This document shows positions 1 to 8,328 of a stretch of 64,000 nucleotides of DNA, in pieces (the first letter of the stretch is position 1; the number at the start of each line of letters is the position of its first letter). The notes beneath the pieces were generated by a model. That model saw only the letters and a list, made by a program, of their open reading frames with translations. It ran no database searches and had not been told where the DNA came from. Source of the stretch: Mycolicibacter senuensis (GTDB lineage: Bacteria; Actinomycetota; Actinomycetes; Mycobacteriales; Mycobacteriaceae); the NCBI RefSeq assembly GCF_002101885.1, contig NZ_LQPS01000054.1, forward strand, positions 186,001 to 250,000. Direction: 5' to 3'. The position numbers were made by a program, and so were the translations under genes.

Positions 1-1674
1 ACGTTCGCCGACCTGCAGATACACCCTTCGGTGCTGCAGGCCGTCGTCGACGTCGGCTACGAGACGCCCTCGGCGATTCAGGCCGCCACCATCCCGGCAC
101 TGCTGGCCGGCTCCGACGTGGTCGGGCTGGCGCAGACCGGCACCGGTAAGACCGCGGCGTTCGCCATCCCGATCCTGTCGCGCATCGACACCGCCAGTAA
201 GGCCACCCAGGCGCTGGTGCTGGCACCCACCCGGGAGCTGGCGCTGCAGGTCGCCGAGGCGTTCGGGCGCTACGGCTCGCACCTGCCACGCGTCAACGTG
301 CTGCCGATCTACGGCGGCGCGTCCTACACCGTGCAGCTGTCCGGGCTCAGGCGCGGCGCCCAGGTGGTGGTCGGCACCCCGGGCCGGGTCATCGACCACC
401 TGGAGCGGGGCAGCCTGGACCTGTCGCACCTGGACTACCTGGTGCTCGACGAGGCCGATGAGATGCTGCAGATGGGTTTCGCCGAGGACGTGGAGCGCAT
501 CCTGGCCGACACCCCGGAGTACAAGCAGGTGGCGTTGTTCTCCGCGACGATGCCGCCGGCGATCCGCCGGATCACCACGCGCTACCTGCATGACCCGGTC
601 GAGGTCACCGTCGAGGCGAAAACCACCACGGCGGAGAACATCTCGCAGCGCTACATCGAGGTCGCCGGCCCGCGCAAGATGGACGCGCTGACGCGGGTGC
701 TCGAGGTCGAGTCCTTCGAGGCGATGATCGTGTTCGTGCGCACCAAGCAGGCCACCGAGGAGGTCGCCGAGAAGCTGCGCGCCCGCGGGTTTGCCGCCGC
801 GGCGATCAACGGCGATATCGCCCAGGCGCAGCGCGAGCGGACCATCGCGTCGCTCAAGAGCGGAAATATCGACATCCTGGTGGCCACCGATGTCGCCGCG
901 CGCGGCCTGGACGTCGAACGCATCTCGCACGTGGTCAACTACGACATCCCGCACGACACCGAGGCCTACGTGCACCGCATCGGGCGCACCGGGCGGGCCG
1001 GTCGATCGGGGACCGCGCTGCTGTTCGTCAGCCCGCGGGAACGTCACCTGCTCAAGGCGATCGAGCGGGCGACCCGCCAAAAGCTGACCGAGTCGACGCT
1101 GCCCACGGTCGAGGACGTCAACGCCCAGCGGGTGGCGAAGTTCGCCGACTCGATCACCGCCAGCCTCGGCGCGTCCGGCACCGACCTGTTCCGCAGCCTG
1201 GTAGAGGAGTACAGCCGGGAACACAACGTGCCGATGGCCGACATCGCCGCCGCCCTGGCGCTGCAGTCCCGCGACGGCGAAGCGTTCCTGATGGAGCCGG
1301 AACCGCCTGCGCGGGAACGCCGCTCACGCGAGAACTTCGAGCGTCCCGACCGCAAGGGCGACCGCAAGGGCCCGCCCAAGGAAGGGTTCGCCACCTACCG
1401 GATCGCGGTGGGCAAGCGCCACAAGGTCAACCCGGGCGCGATCGTCGGGGCCCTGGCCAACGAGGGCGGGCTGAACCGCAGCGACTTCGGCCACATCAGC
1501 ATCCGGGTGGACCACTCGCTGGTGGAACTGCCCGCCAAGCTGCCCGGCAAGACGCTCAAGGCGCTGGAGCAGACCCGCATCCAGGGCCAGTTGATCAACC
1601 TGCGCCGCGACCGGCCGTCCGGCAAACCCGCTCGCCACGGTGACGGGGGGACGCACCGGAAACGGATGGGATGA
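1..1674 (+). CDS. deaD: DEAD-box ATP-dependent RNA helicase, 5'-truncated by window edge
   Basis: Cytoplasmic RNA helicase of the DeaD/CsdA type that unwinds structured RNA in ribosome assembly and RNA turnover. The frame is open from base 1 (TFADLQIHPSVLQAVVDVGY is the start of the Q-motif region), so the gene begins left of the window and the GTG at 31 is not its start. Seen in order: Walker A AQTGTGKT (about codon 44), PTRELALQ, TPGR, DEAD (about codon 150), SAT, the helicase C motifs RGLDVERI and HRIGRTGRAG (about codon 325), then a basic linker and a C-terminal DbpA-like RNA-binding domain (YRIAVGKRHKVNPGAIVGAL, about codons 465-535). A charged tail ends the protein. Its stop overlaps the ATG of the next gene (ATGA), so the two are probably co-transcribed. 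The order deaD-acyltransferase matches Rv1253-Rv1254 of M. tuberculosis. Confidence 0.95.
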   Translation, partial: TFADLQIHPSVLQAVVDVGYETPSAIQAATIPALLAGSDVVGLAQTGTGKTAAFAIPILSRIDTASKATQALVLAPTRELALQVAEAFGRYGSHLPRVNVLPIYGGASYTVQLSGLRRGAQVVVGTPGRVIDHLERGSLDLSHLDYLVLDEADEMLQMGFAEDVERILADTPEYKQVALFSATMPPAIRRITTRYLHDPVEVTVEAKTTTAENISQRYIEVAGPRKMDALTRVLEVESFEAMIVFVRTKQATEEVAEKLRARGFAAAAINGDIAQAQRERTIASLKSGNIDILVATDVAARGLDVERISHVVNYDIPHDTEAYVHRIGRTGRAGRSGTALLFVSPRERHLLKAIERATRQKLTESTLPTVEDVNAQRVAKFADSITASLGASGTDLFRSLVEEYSREHNVPMADIAAALALQSRDGEAFLMEPEPPARERRSRENFERPDRKGDRKGPPKEGFATYRIAVGKRHKVNPGAIVGALANEGGLNRSDFGHISIRVDHSLVELPAKLPGKTLKALEQTRIQGQLINLRRDRPSGKPARHGDGGTHRKRMG

Positions 1675-2810
1675 CGCTGCCGTCCGAGGAGGTCGCCCAG
1701 GGCGGACTGGAACAGGTCGCCCACGTCGATCGGGTCGCCTCGCTGACCGGTGTGCGCGCAGTGGCCGCGCTCCTGGTCGTCGGCACCCATGCGGCCTACA
1801 CCACCGGCAAATACACCCACGGCTATGCCGGCCTGCTGGGTTCCCGGATGGAGATCGGCGTGCCGATCTTCTTCGTGCTCTCCGGTTTTCTGTTGTTCCG
1901 GCCCTGGGTGCGGGCCACCGCCCTCGATCGCCCCGATCCGTCGGTGCGGCGCTACGCCTGGCATCGGGTGCGGCGCATCATGCCCGCCTACGTCGTGACG
2001 GTGGCGCTGGCCTACCTGATCTATCACTTCCGCACCGCCGGCCCGAACCCCGGTCACAACTGGATCGGCCTGCTGCGCAACTTGACGCTGACCCAGATCT
2101 ACACCGACAACTACATGTTCGGCTATCTGCATCAGGGCCTCACCCAGATGTGGAGCCTGGCGGTGGAGGTCGCCTTCTATGTGGTGCTGCCCGGGCTGGC
2201 CTACCTCACACTGGTGTGGCTGTGCCGGCGACGGTGGCGGCCGGCGCGGCTGCTGGCGGCGCTGGCGGCGTTGGCGTTGATCACCCCGGCGTGGCTGGTG
2301 CTGGTGCACACGACCGACTTTCTGCCCGACGGCGCCCGGTTGTGGCTGCCGACCTACCTGCTGTGGTTCCTCGGCGGCATGGCGCTGGCGGTGCTGCAGG
2401 CCATGGGTGTGCGCTGCTACGGCTTCGTGGCGATCCCGTTGGCGCTGATCTGCTATCTCATCGCGTCCACCCCGCTGGCCGGCGAACCGACCACCTCGCC
2501 GACCAAGCTGTCCGAGGCATTGGTCAAGGCGGTCTTTTATGCCGCGATCGCCACCCTGGCGGTGGCGCCGCTGGCGCTGGGCAATGAGGGCTGGTACGCA
2601 CGGCTGCTGGCCAGCCGGCCGATGGTGTGGCTGGGGGAGATCTCCTACGAGATCTTCCTGGTCCACCTGGTGCTCATGGAGGTGGTGATGGTGGAAGTGC
2701 TGCGCGCCCCGGTCTACACCGGATCGATGCTGAACCTGTTCGTGCTCACCATGGTGGTCACTATCCCGGTGTCATGGCTGCTGCACCGGTTCACCCGGGT
2801 GAGGTCCTGA
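1671..2810 (+). CDS. Membrane acyltransferase, acyltransferase-3 (OafA) family
   Basis: Integral membrane acyltransferase of about 379 residues that would transfer acyl groups to cell-envelope glycans or glycolipids; the acceptor is not known. The protein opens with a short cytoplasmic stretch, then RVASLTGVRAVAALLVVGTH and the family signature FFVLSGFLLFRPW near residues 63-75. About ten hydrophobic segments follow, and a late WLGEISYEIFLVHL motif is typical of the family. The ATG overlaps the deaD stop by four bases, which fixes the start and suggests translational coupling. The position corresponds to Rv1254, annotated as an acyltransferase of similar length. The gene is convergent with the TetR gene downstream. 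The fold assignment is secure; the substrate is inference. Confidence 0.9.
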   Translation: MTLPSEEVAQGGLEQVAHVDRVASLTGVRAVAALLVVGTHAAYTTGKYTHGYAGLLGSRMEIGVPIFFVLSGFLLFRPWVRATALDRPDPSVRRYAWHRVRRIMPAYVVTVALAYLIYHFRTAGPNPGHNWIGLLRNLTLTQIYTDNYMFGYLHQGLTQMWSLAVEVAFYVVLPGLAYLTLVWLCRRRWRPARLLAALAALALITPAWLVLVHTTDFLPDGARLWLPTYLLWFLGGMALAVLQAMGVRCYGFVAIPLALICYLIASTPLAGEPTTSPTKLSEALVKAVFYAAIATLAVAPLALGNEGWYARLLASRPMVWLGEISYEIFLVHLVLMEVVMVEVLRAPVYTGSMLNLFVLTMVVTIPVSWLLHRFTRVRS

Positions 2811-2818
2811 GCCGCGTT

Positions 2819-2854
2819 CCCGGCGGACCCATAGAGCCCGGCGGACCCATAGAG
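2819..2854. repeat. Perfect tandem duplication of an 18-bp unit
   Basis: CCCGGCGGACCCATAGAG occurs twice head to tail (2819-2836 and 2837-2854), starting just after the acyltransferase stop and ending two bases before the left arm of the inverted repeat at 2857. Probably replication slippage; no coding role. Confidence 0.85.
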
Positions 2855-2856
2855 AT

Positions 2857-2962
2857 AGTTGCCCGCCTTTGAGCGACAAGGTTGGTTATGTCAACCCACA
2901 GCTCGGAGCCATCCGGCGCCGGGACTGACATAATGTCAATTGTCGCTCAAAGGCGGGCAACT
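2857..2962. repeat. 23-bp perfect inverted repeat around a 60-base core, between convergent genes
   Basis: The left arm (2857-2879, beginning AGTTGCCCGCC) and right arm (2940-2962, ending GGCGGGCAACT) are exact reverse complements over 23 bases. The core holds a second palindrome, TGACATAATGTCA, at 2926-2938. The element fills almost the whole gap between the acyltransferase stop and the TetR stop (2966). It could work as a bidirectional terminator, but the long loop, exact arms and lack of a U-run also fit a small repeated or MITE-like element. No target-site duplication is evident. Confidence 0.75.
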
Positions 2963-2965
2963 CTG

Positions 2966-3568
2966 CTATATCCCTGATCTCGCCCGCGCCGACCCGAGCC
3001 GGTCCGGCGCAACGACGACCGGGACTACGAACTGCGCCAGCATCGCCTTCTCGTCCTCGGCGTCGCGCCCCGGAAAGCTCAGCAGCGATGTCATCACCCG
3101 CACCACCCAGCGGGCGCGCTGTTCGGTCTCGGCGTCCTTGTCGCCCAGTCCCGCCAGGAACGTCGTGACCATCACGGTGATGACGTCGGACCGTTCGGCC
3201 ATCGCGGTGCCGATCGGCGGCCCGGTCTCGGCGAACCACGACGCCAGCGCCGGGTTGCCGCGCACCAGGGCCAGCGACTCGGTGATCCCGGTGACCAGCA
3301 GCTGCGCCGGGTCGTCGATGCCGGCGAGTCGTTCGGTGAGCTCGTGGTAGAGCGCGTTGGCCCAGCGGTGCACGTAGGCGGTGTACAGCGCGTCGCGGCT
3401 CTCGAAGTAGCGATACAGCGTGGCGCGGGAACACCCTGCGGCACGGGCGATTTCGCTCATACCCACCGAGCCGGGGTCGTGGTCGGCGAACAGTTCCTCG
3501 GCGGCGTCGAGAATCTTCTCGGCGGCCAGCTCGCCGCGCTGATCCGACAGCCAGGACCGCCCGGCCAT
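2966..3568 (-). CDS. TetR-family transcriptional regulator (Rv1255c-like)
   Basis: DNA-binding repressor of about 200 residues. An N-terminal TetR helix-turn-helix is clear: ILDAAEELFADHDPG, then MSEIARAAGCSRATLYRYFE at about residues 38-57. The C-terminal half is a helical ligand-binding domain with no recognisable specificity. I start it at the ATG at 3568 because that codon overlaps the P450 stop by one base (TGATG); the longer reading to 3628 would lie inside the P450 gene. It is the second gene of the P450-regulator unit, so it probably controls the P450 and itself. The inverted repeat at the P450 promoter (4789-4810) is the natural operator candidate. Order matches Rv1255c-Rv1256c. Confidence 0.88.
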   Translation of the reverse strand: MAGRSWLSDQRGELAAEKILDAAEELFADHDPGSVGMSEIARAAGCSRATLYRYFESRDALYTAYVHRWANALYHELTERLAGIDDPAQLLVTGITESLALVRGNPALASWFAETGPPIGTAMAERSDVITVMVTTFLAGLGDKDAETEQRARWVVRVMTSLLSFPGRDAEDEKAMLAQFVVPVVVAPDRLGSARARSGI

Positions 3569-4791
3569 CACGCCCCCGCGGTGAACGGCACCGACAGCGG
3601 TCGGCGCACGTAAGCGCCGCCGGCCCAACTGATCCCGGCTTCATCGACGGTGAAGTCCGGGCAGCGGGCCAGCAGTTCCTCCAGCGCCACCCGTGCCTGC
3701 ATGCGGGCGGCCTGGTTGCCGATGCAGTGGTGGGCGCCGTAGCCGAAGGTGAGGATCTGGCGGGGCTTGCGCAGCACGTCGAGTTCCCCGGCGGTCGACC
3801 CGAACTGTTGCTCGTCGCGGTTGGCCGAGCCGTAGAGCAGCAGCGCCCGGCGCCCGGCCGGGATGGTGGTGTCGCCGATGGTGACGTCGCGGGTGGCGGT
3901 GCGGGCCAGGCCCTGCACCGGCGAGGTCATCCGCAGCAGTTCCTCGACGGCCTCGTGGATCAACGCCGGGTCGTCGACCAGCAGCCGGCGCTGGTCGGGG
4001 TGCCGGTGCAGCAATTGCGCTGAGCCGCCGAGCATTCCGGTGGTGGTGTCGTTGCCGCCGGTGACCATGGTGAAGGCGAACGCCAGGATCGCGAAGATCC
4101 CGGCGTCGTCGCCCGGAGCGCCCATGCCCGCGGCGACCAGGTGCGAGATGGTGTCCTCTTCCTGGTCGGTGCGGCGCCGTTCGATCAGTCCGCTGAAGTA
4201 GGTCATCATCTCGACGACCGCGTCACCGGCGGAGGCGACCCCGTCTTCGCTGACGGTGGCCGCGACGATGGCATCGGTCCAGCGGTCGAACTGGGCGCGG
4301 TCGGCCTGCGGCACGCCGAGGAAGTGCGCGACGACCATCGACGGCAGCGGTTTGAACAGTTCGGCGACGATGTCGTGGGTGCCGCCTGCGGCGCGCATCC
4401 GTTCGAGGCGCTCGACGACGAACTCCCGGACTTGCGACTCCAGGCGCTTGACGTGTGCGGGGGTGAACGCGCGCGCCACGAGCTTCCGGAACTCGGTGTG
4501 CCGCGGCGGGTCCTGCATCACCATCGGCGGGTTGTCCGCCAGGCCGATCATCTCCAGGTCGTTGTAGTTGATCGTCAGGCCCTTGGCCGAGGAGAACGTC
4601 TCATGGTCGGCGGCGGCCGTCCAGACGTCGGCGTGCCGGGACAGCACGTAGTAGTCCTGGTCGGGGTGGCCGTCGGGGATCACGTGATGGACCGGGTCGT
4701 GCTCGCGCAACGCGGCGTACATCGAGTAGGGATTCGGCCACGTCTCGGCGTTGCACGGCACGAACTGCGGACGAGACATCATCGTTGTCAT
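3568..4791 (-). CDS. Cytochrome P450, CYP130-like
   Basis: Soluble haem monooxygenase of 407 residues that hydroxylates a hydrophobic substrate with electrons from a ferredoxin. The I-helix oxygen-activation motif reads GGNDTTTGMLGG. The K-helix ExxR is EELLR, and the haem loop FGYGAHHCIGNQ has the proximal thiolate ligand Cys356. Length and gene order (TetR downstream, FAD oxidase upstream) match CYP130 (Rv1256c, 405 residues) of M. tuberculosis, whose physiological substrate is not established. The ATG at 4791 lies seven bases past a good -10 element, so the message is probably leaderless. No ferredoxin gene is adjacent. Confidence 0.9.
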   Translation of the reverse strand: MTTMMSRPQFVPCNAETWPNPYSMYAALREHDPVHHVIPDGHPDQDYYVLSRHADVWTAAADHETFSSAKGLTINYNDLEMIGLADNPPMVMQDPPRHTEFRKLVARAFTPAHVKRLESQVREFVVERLERMRAAGGTHDIVAELFKPLPSMVVAHFLGVPQADRAQFDRWTDAIVAATVSEDGVASAGDAVVEMMTYFSGLIERRRTDQEEDTISHLVAAGMGAPGDDAGIFAILAFAFTMVTGGNDTTTGMLGGSAQLLHRHPDQRRLLVDDPALIHEAVEELLRMTSPVQGLARTATRDVTIGDTTIPAGRRALLLYGSANRDEQQFGSTAGELDVLRKPRQILTFGYGAHHCIGNQAARMQARVALEELLARCPDFTVDEAGISWAGGAYVRRPLSVPFTAGA

Positions 4792-4826
4792 GTCTCATTG
4801 GTACGACATGAGCCGAGGTATGTCAA
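4789..4826 (-). promoter_or_regulatory. Leaderless promoter with overlapping TetR-type operator for the P450-TetR unit
   Basis: On the minus strand a consensus -35 TTGACA (plus-strand 4821-4826) is followed by a 17-base spacer and the -10-like TACCAA (4798-4803). The predicted start, seven bases on, is the A of the P450 ATG at 4791. An inverted repeat with 6-bp arms CATGTC and GACATG separated by 10 bases covers 4789-4810, over the -10 and start codon. Binding there by the co-transcribed TetR protein would block initiation. Assignment of that TetR to this site is inference. Confidence 0.6.
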
Positions 4827-4894
4827 CGGGCGAGTGTGAAATCTACGACGCGAGGCGCGGGAGAGCGTCGCAGGATGCCCAGCCGCGCCGGCGG

Positions 4895-6265
4895 CTAGAT
4901 CCCCGAGCCGGGGTTGAGGATGTTCAGCGGGTCCAGCGCCGCCTTGACCCGCTGGTTCAGTGCCATCGCGTCCGGGCCCAGCTGGCGGGCCAGCCACGGC
5001 CGCTTCAGCCGCCCGACACCGTGCTCGCCGGTGATGGTGCCGCCCAGCGACAGCGCCAGATCCATGATCTCGCCGTAGGCGGCTTCGGCGCGCTGCACGT
5101 GGTCGGGGTCGTTCGGGTCGTGGACGATCAGCGGGTGGGTGTTGCCGTCGCCGGCGTGGGCGATCACCGAGATCATCAGCCGGCGCTCGGCGGCGATCTG
5201 CTCGATGCCGGTGATCAGCTCGGCCAGCCTGGGCAGCGGCACCCCGACATCCTCGAGCAGCAGCGGCCCCTTGGCCTCCACCGCCGGGATGCAGAACCGC
5301 CGGGCCGCGATGAAGCCTTCGGCCTCGACCGGATCGTCGGTGGAGAACACCTCCTTGGCGCCGTGTTCGGCGAACACCCGCGCCATCAGGTCGACGTCCT
5401 CCGCGCCGGCGTGGCCCCGTTCGTCGGAGCCGGCCACCAGCATGGCGGCGGCGTCGCGGTCCAGTCCCATCCGCAGCTGGTCCTCGACGGCGTTGATCGC
5501 CGCGGCGTCCATGAACTCCAGCATTGAGGGGCGCAGCCGGCCGGAGACGTCGAGGACCGCGTCGGCCGCGGCGGCCACCGAGTCGAACGTGGCCACCACC
5601 ACCGCGGACTTCGGCTGGGCCGGAAGCAGCCGCAGGGTCACCTCCGTGATCACCCCGAGGGTGCCCTCGCTGCCGACGAACAGTTTGGTCAGCGACAGCC
5701 CGGCGACGTCTTTCAGGCGCGGCCCGCCCAGTCGCACCGCCGTGCCGTCGGCCAGCACCACCTGCAGGCCCAGCACGTAGTCGGTGGTGACGCCGTACTT
5801 GACGCAGCACAGCCCCCCGGCATTGGTGGCGATGTTGCCGCCGATGCTGCAGATCTCGAACGACGACGGGTCCGGGGGATACCACAGCCCGTGTTCGGCG
5901 ACGGCTTTCTTCACCTCGGCGTTGAAGAGGCCGGGCTGGCAGACCGCGGTGCGCGTCACGGGGTCGACGGTGATGTCGCGCATCTTCTCGGTGCACAACA
6001 CGATCCCGCCGTCGACCGCGGTGGCGCCACCGGACAGTCCGGTGCCCGCACCCCGGGTCACCACCGGAACCCGGTGGTCGGCGGCCCACCGCATGACGGT
6101 CTGCACGTCCTCGGTGCGCAGCGGGCGCACCACCGCCAGCGGTGTGCCGGCCAACGGATCCAGGGCGTTGTCCTGGCGGTAGCCCGCGGTGATCGTCGGA
6201 TCGGTCACCACCATCCCGTCGGGCAGGTCGGTGATCAGCTGGGCCAGGGCATCCACGCAGGTCAT
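4895..6265 (-). CDS. FAD-linked oxidase, GlcD-like (Rv1257c-like)
   Basis: Flavin enzyme of 456 residues resembling the glycolate/D-lactate oxidase subunit GlcD, oxidising a 2-hydroxy acid to a 2-oxo acid. The N-terminal FAD-binding domain has PVVTRGAGTGLSGGATAVDGG (the pyrophosphate loop, about residues 68-88). A second FAD segment, SIGGNIATNAGG, is near residue 140. The C-terminal FAD-oxidase domain ends with the signature GTITGEHGVGRLKRPWL (about residues 415-431) close to the C-terminus. Length agrees with Rv1257c. It is the next gene upstream of the P450 on the same strand, but 103 bases and a P450 promoter separate them. Its start codon is divergent from the secreted protease gene at 6364. 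Substrate is inferred from family only. Confidence 0.88.
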   Translation of the reverse strand: MTCVDALAQLITDLPDGMVVTDPTITAGYRQDNALDPLAGTPLAVVRPLRTEDVQTVMRWAADHRVPVVTRGAGTGLSGGATAVDGGIVLCTEKMRDITVDPVTRTAVCQPGLFNAEVKKAVAEHGLWYPPDPSSFEICSIGGNIATNAGGLCCVKYGVTTDYVLGLQVVLADGTAVRLGGPRLKDVAGLSLTKLFVGSEGTLGVITEVTLRLLPAQPKSAVVVATFDSVAAAADAVLDVSGRLRPSMLEFMDAAAINAVEDQLRMGLDRDAAAMLVAGSDERGHAGAEDVDLMARVFAEHGAKEVFSTDDPVEAEGFIAARRFCIPAVEAKGPLLLEDVGVPLPRLAELITGIEQIAAERRLMISVIAHAGDGNTHPLIVHDPNDPDHVQRAEAAYGEIMDLALSLGGTITGEHGVGRLKRPWLARQLGPDAMALNQRVKAALDPLNILNPGSGI

Positions 6266-6363
6266 CCTACGGAACAGCTGATTGCCCAGAGGCGGTGGCG
6301 AATTCCCAGCAAGAAGTCCTTCTTGGACATTGACCGCTTCCGGGTCGGCATTAAGCTCTCCCT

Positions 6364-7467
6364 GTGATGAGCCTGAGAGGCAGCGCCGGCGCGGCGGGAG
6401 TGGCGGTGGCGCTGGCGTTCGGCGCGGTGGCCGGCGCCATGCCCGCCCGGGCCGAGATCGACGAGCTGATCAGCAGTGCGGTCGACGCCGCCTCGGTTCC
6501 GCTGTATGTCGCCGGCGACGGATTCGGTCAGCCCATCGTCGACCTGTCCATCGGTGGGGGAGAGACCATTTCGGTCGCGCTGGACACCGGCTCGCAGGGG
6601 CTGGTGGTCTCGATCTGGGACGTGCCGTGGCAGGACATCCTCAACGAGCTGGCGCACTTCAGCTTCGACGACATCAACTTCGGGGCGTTCCCGGCCGGCT
6701 TCTTTATCGGACTGGACATACCCACCTCGGTCGACTTCGGCAACGGCATCGTCGCGGAGGACACCGTCGTCAACGGGCTGCTGTTCAGCTTCCCGTTCTC
6801 GGCTATCGACGCCCAGGCGCTGGCCGGCGCGCCCGTCGACGGCATTCTCGGTGTCGGCCCCAACGCCGGTGGCAGTCATCTGGTGACCGCGGACCTGCCC
6901 GGTGAGCTCGGCCAAGGGGTGTTGATCGACGAGCCCGGCGGGCGCCTGGTCTTCGGAGCGCAGCCCGACACCGTGGGCGGCATGGCTCCGATCGCCACCA
7001 TCGACGGCGCGCCGTTCCCGGGCGCCCCGCGCGATATGGACCCCATCGAGATCCAGTTCGGTGACGGGCCGCTGGTGGAGACCGGCGGGATCTTCGACAG
7101 CGGCGGCAAGGGCGGCTGGGTGCCGTCGGAGGCGTTCATGGACTACCTGCTGTGGGAGAACCCGCCGCCGGACCCCGTTGGGTTCCGGGTCCTTGAGCAA
7201 TTCGAAATTGGATTCGTCCCGGGCGGGGTGCCGGTCTCGGTCTACGCGCCCGACGGCACGCTGCTCTACTCCTACGTCACGCAGGATTCCACCATGCAGG
7301 TCATGCCGAACTGGCTGATGAAGATGCTGGTGAACATCGATGGCGTGGTCAACACGGGCAACGCCGCGTTCCTGCACAACCCGGTGTACATCTCCAACGC
7401 CGGCGGCGGGGCGATGACCTTCTACGGGAATGCGACGTCTGGCGGAGCCAACACCGTCGAACTGTGA
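6364..7467 (+). CDS. Secreted pepsin-like aspartic protease related to PecA, without PE or PGRS domain
   Basis: Exported protein of 367 residues. A signal peptide (MMSLRGSAGAAGVAVALAFG, cleavage likely after MPARA) precedes a retropepsin/pepsin-like domain. The two expected catalytic aspartates are present: ALDTGSQG (Asp74) and IFDSGGKGG (Asp245), and a VDGILGVGPN segment lies between them. In M. tuberculosis this fold is known as the C-terminal domain of certain PE_PGRS proteins (PecA, Rv1983); here it stands alone behind an ordinary signal sequence. The start may be GTG 6364 or ATG 6367; neither has a strong ribosome site. The protease domain at 9357-13436 is a distant relative of this gene, four kilobases away on the other strand. 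Protease activity is predicted from the DTG/DSG pair, not shown. Confidence 0.78.
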   Translation: MMSLRGSAGAAGVAVALAFGAVAGAMPARAEIDELISSAVDAASVPLYVAGDGFGQPIVDLSIGGGETISVALDTGSQGLVVSIWDVPWQDILNELAHFSFDDINFGAFPAGFFIGLDIPTSVDFGNGIVAEDTVVNGLLFSFPFSAIDAQALAGAPVDGILGVGPNAGGSHLVTADLPGELGQGVLIDEPGGRLVFGAQPDTVGGMAPIATIDGAPFPGAPRDMDPIEIQFGDGPLVETGGIFDSGGKGGWVPSEAFMDYLLWENPPPDPVGFRVLEQFEIGFVPGGVPVSVYAPDGTLLYSYVTQDSTMQVMPNWLMKMLVNIDGVVNTGNAAFLHNPVYISNAGGGAMTFYGNATSGGANTVEL

Positions 7468-7479
7468 TCCAGTAGACCG

Positions 7480-8307
7480 ATGCATCCGCACCCGCGCACC
7501 GGTCAGCTCTTCGACTCCCCGGTGCCTCCGGGTGCCGGGTGGCCCGGCGACCCGGCCACCCCGCAAACCCCGCAAACCCCGCAAGCCGCCGACGCCGCGC
7601 ACGTGGCGCAGCTGGCCGGCCAAACCGAGTCGATCGCCGAACTGGATGCGCTGATCAGTGTGTGCCGGGCCTGCCCGCGGCTGGTGAGCTGGCGCGAAGA
7701 GGTGGCCGTCACCAAACGGAAATCGTTTGCCGACCAACCGTATTGGGGACGCCCGGTGCCCGGGTGGGGGTCACCGACACCGCAGCTCGTCATCGTCGGG
7801 CTGGCGCCGGCCGCCAACGGCGCGAACCGCACCGGGCGGATGTTCACCGGCGACCGCTCCGGCGACCAGCTCTATGCCGCATTGCACCGCGCCGGACTGG
7901 TCAACCAGCCGACCAGCGTTGATGCCGCCGACGGCCTGCACGCCAACAAGATCCGGATCATCGCCCCGGTGCGCTGCGCCCCGCCGGACAACGCGCCGAC
8001 GACCACCGAGCGCAACACCTGTGCGCCGTGGATCGACGCCGAATGGCGGCTGATCGCCCCGCATGTGCGGGTGATGGTCGCGCTCGGCGGCTTCGCCTGG
8101 CAGATCGCGCTGCGGGTGGCCACCGATCAGCCGCCCAAACCCAAACCGAAATTCGGTCACGGCGCGCTCGCCGAACTCAGCCCGACGCTGCGGTTGCTGG
8201 GCTGCTATCACCCCAGCCAGCAGAACATGTTCACCGGCCGGCTCACCCCGGCGATGCTCGACGACATCTTCGGGCGGGCCGCTGAGCTGGCGGGACTATC
8301 CGGCTGA
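7480..8307 (+). CDS. udgB: Family 5 uracil-DNA glycosylase
   Basis: DNA repair enzyme of about 275 residues that removes uracil and deaminated bases from double-stranded DNA. Seen: an iron-sulfur cysteine pair CRACPRL near residue 64, the active-site region VGLAPAANGANRTGRMFTGDRSG (family 5 form of motif A), two further cysteines in PVRCAPPDNAPTTTERNTCAPW, and the C-terminal CYHPSQQN motif that contacts the minor groove. Length is close to Rv1259 (UdgB). The N-terminal 40 residues are low-complexity (PQTPQTPQAAD), so the real start may lie later than the ATG at 7480. It is 12 bases downstream of the protease gene. The multidrug efflux gene present between these neighbours in M. tuberculosis (Rv1258c) is absent. 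Confidence 0.9.
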   Translation: MHPHPRTGQLFDSPVPPGAGWPGDPATPQTPQTPQAADAAHVAQLAGQTESIAELDALISVCRACPRLVSWREEVAVTKRKSFADQPYWGRPVPGWGSPTPQLVIVGLAPAANGANRTGRMFTGDRSGDQLYAALHRAGLVNQPTSVDAADGLHANKIRIIAPVRCAPPDNAPTTTERNTCAPWIDAEWRLIAPHVRVMVALGGFAWQIALRVATDQPPKPKPKFGHGALAELSPTLRLLGCYHPSQQNMFTGRLTPAMLDDIFGRAAELAGLSG

Positions 8308-8328
8308 ACCGCCGCGTTGACTATCAAC

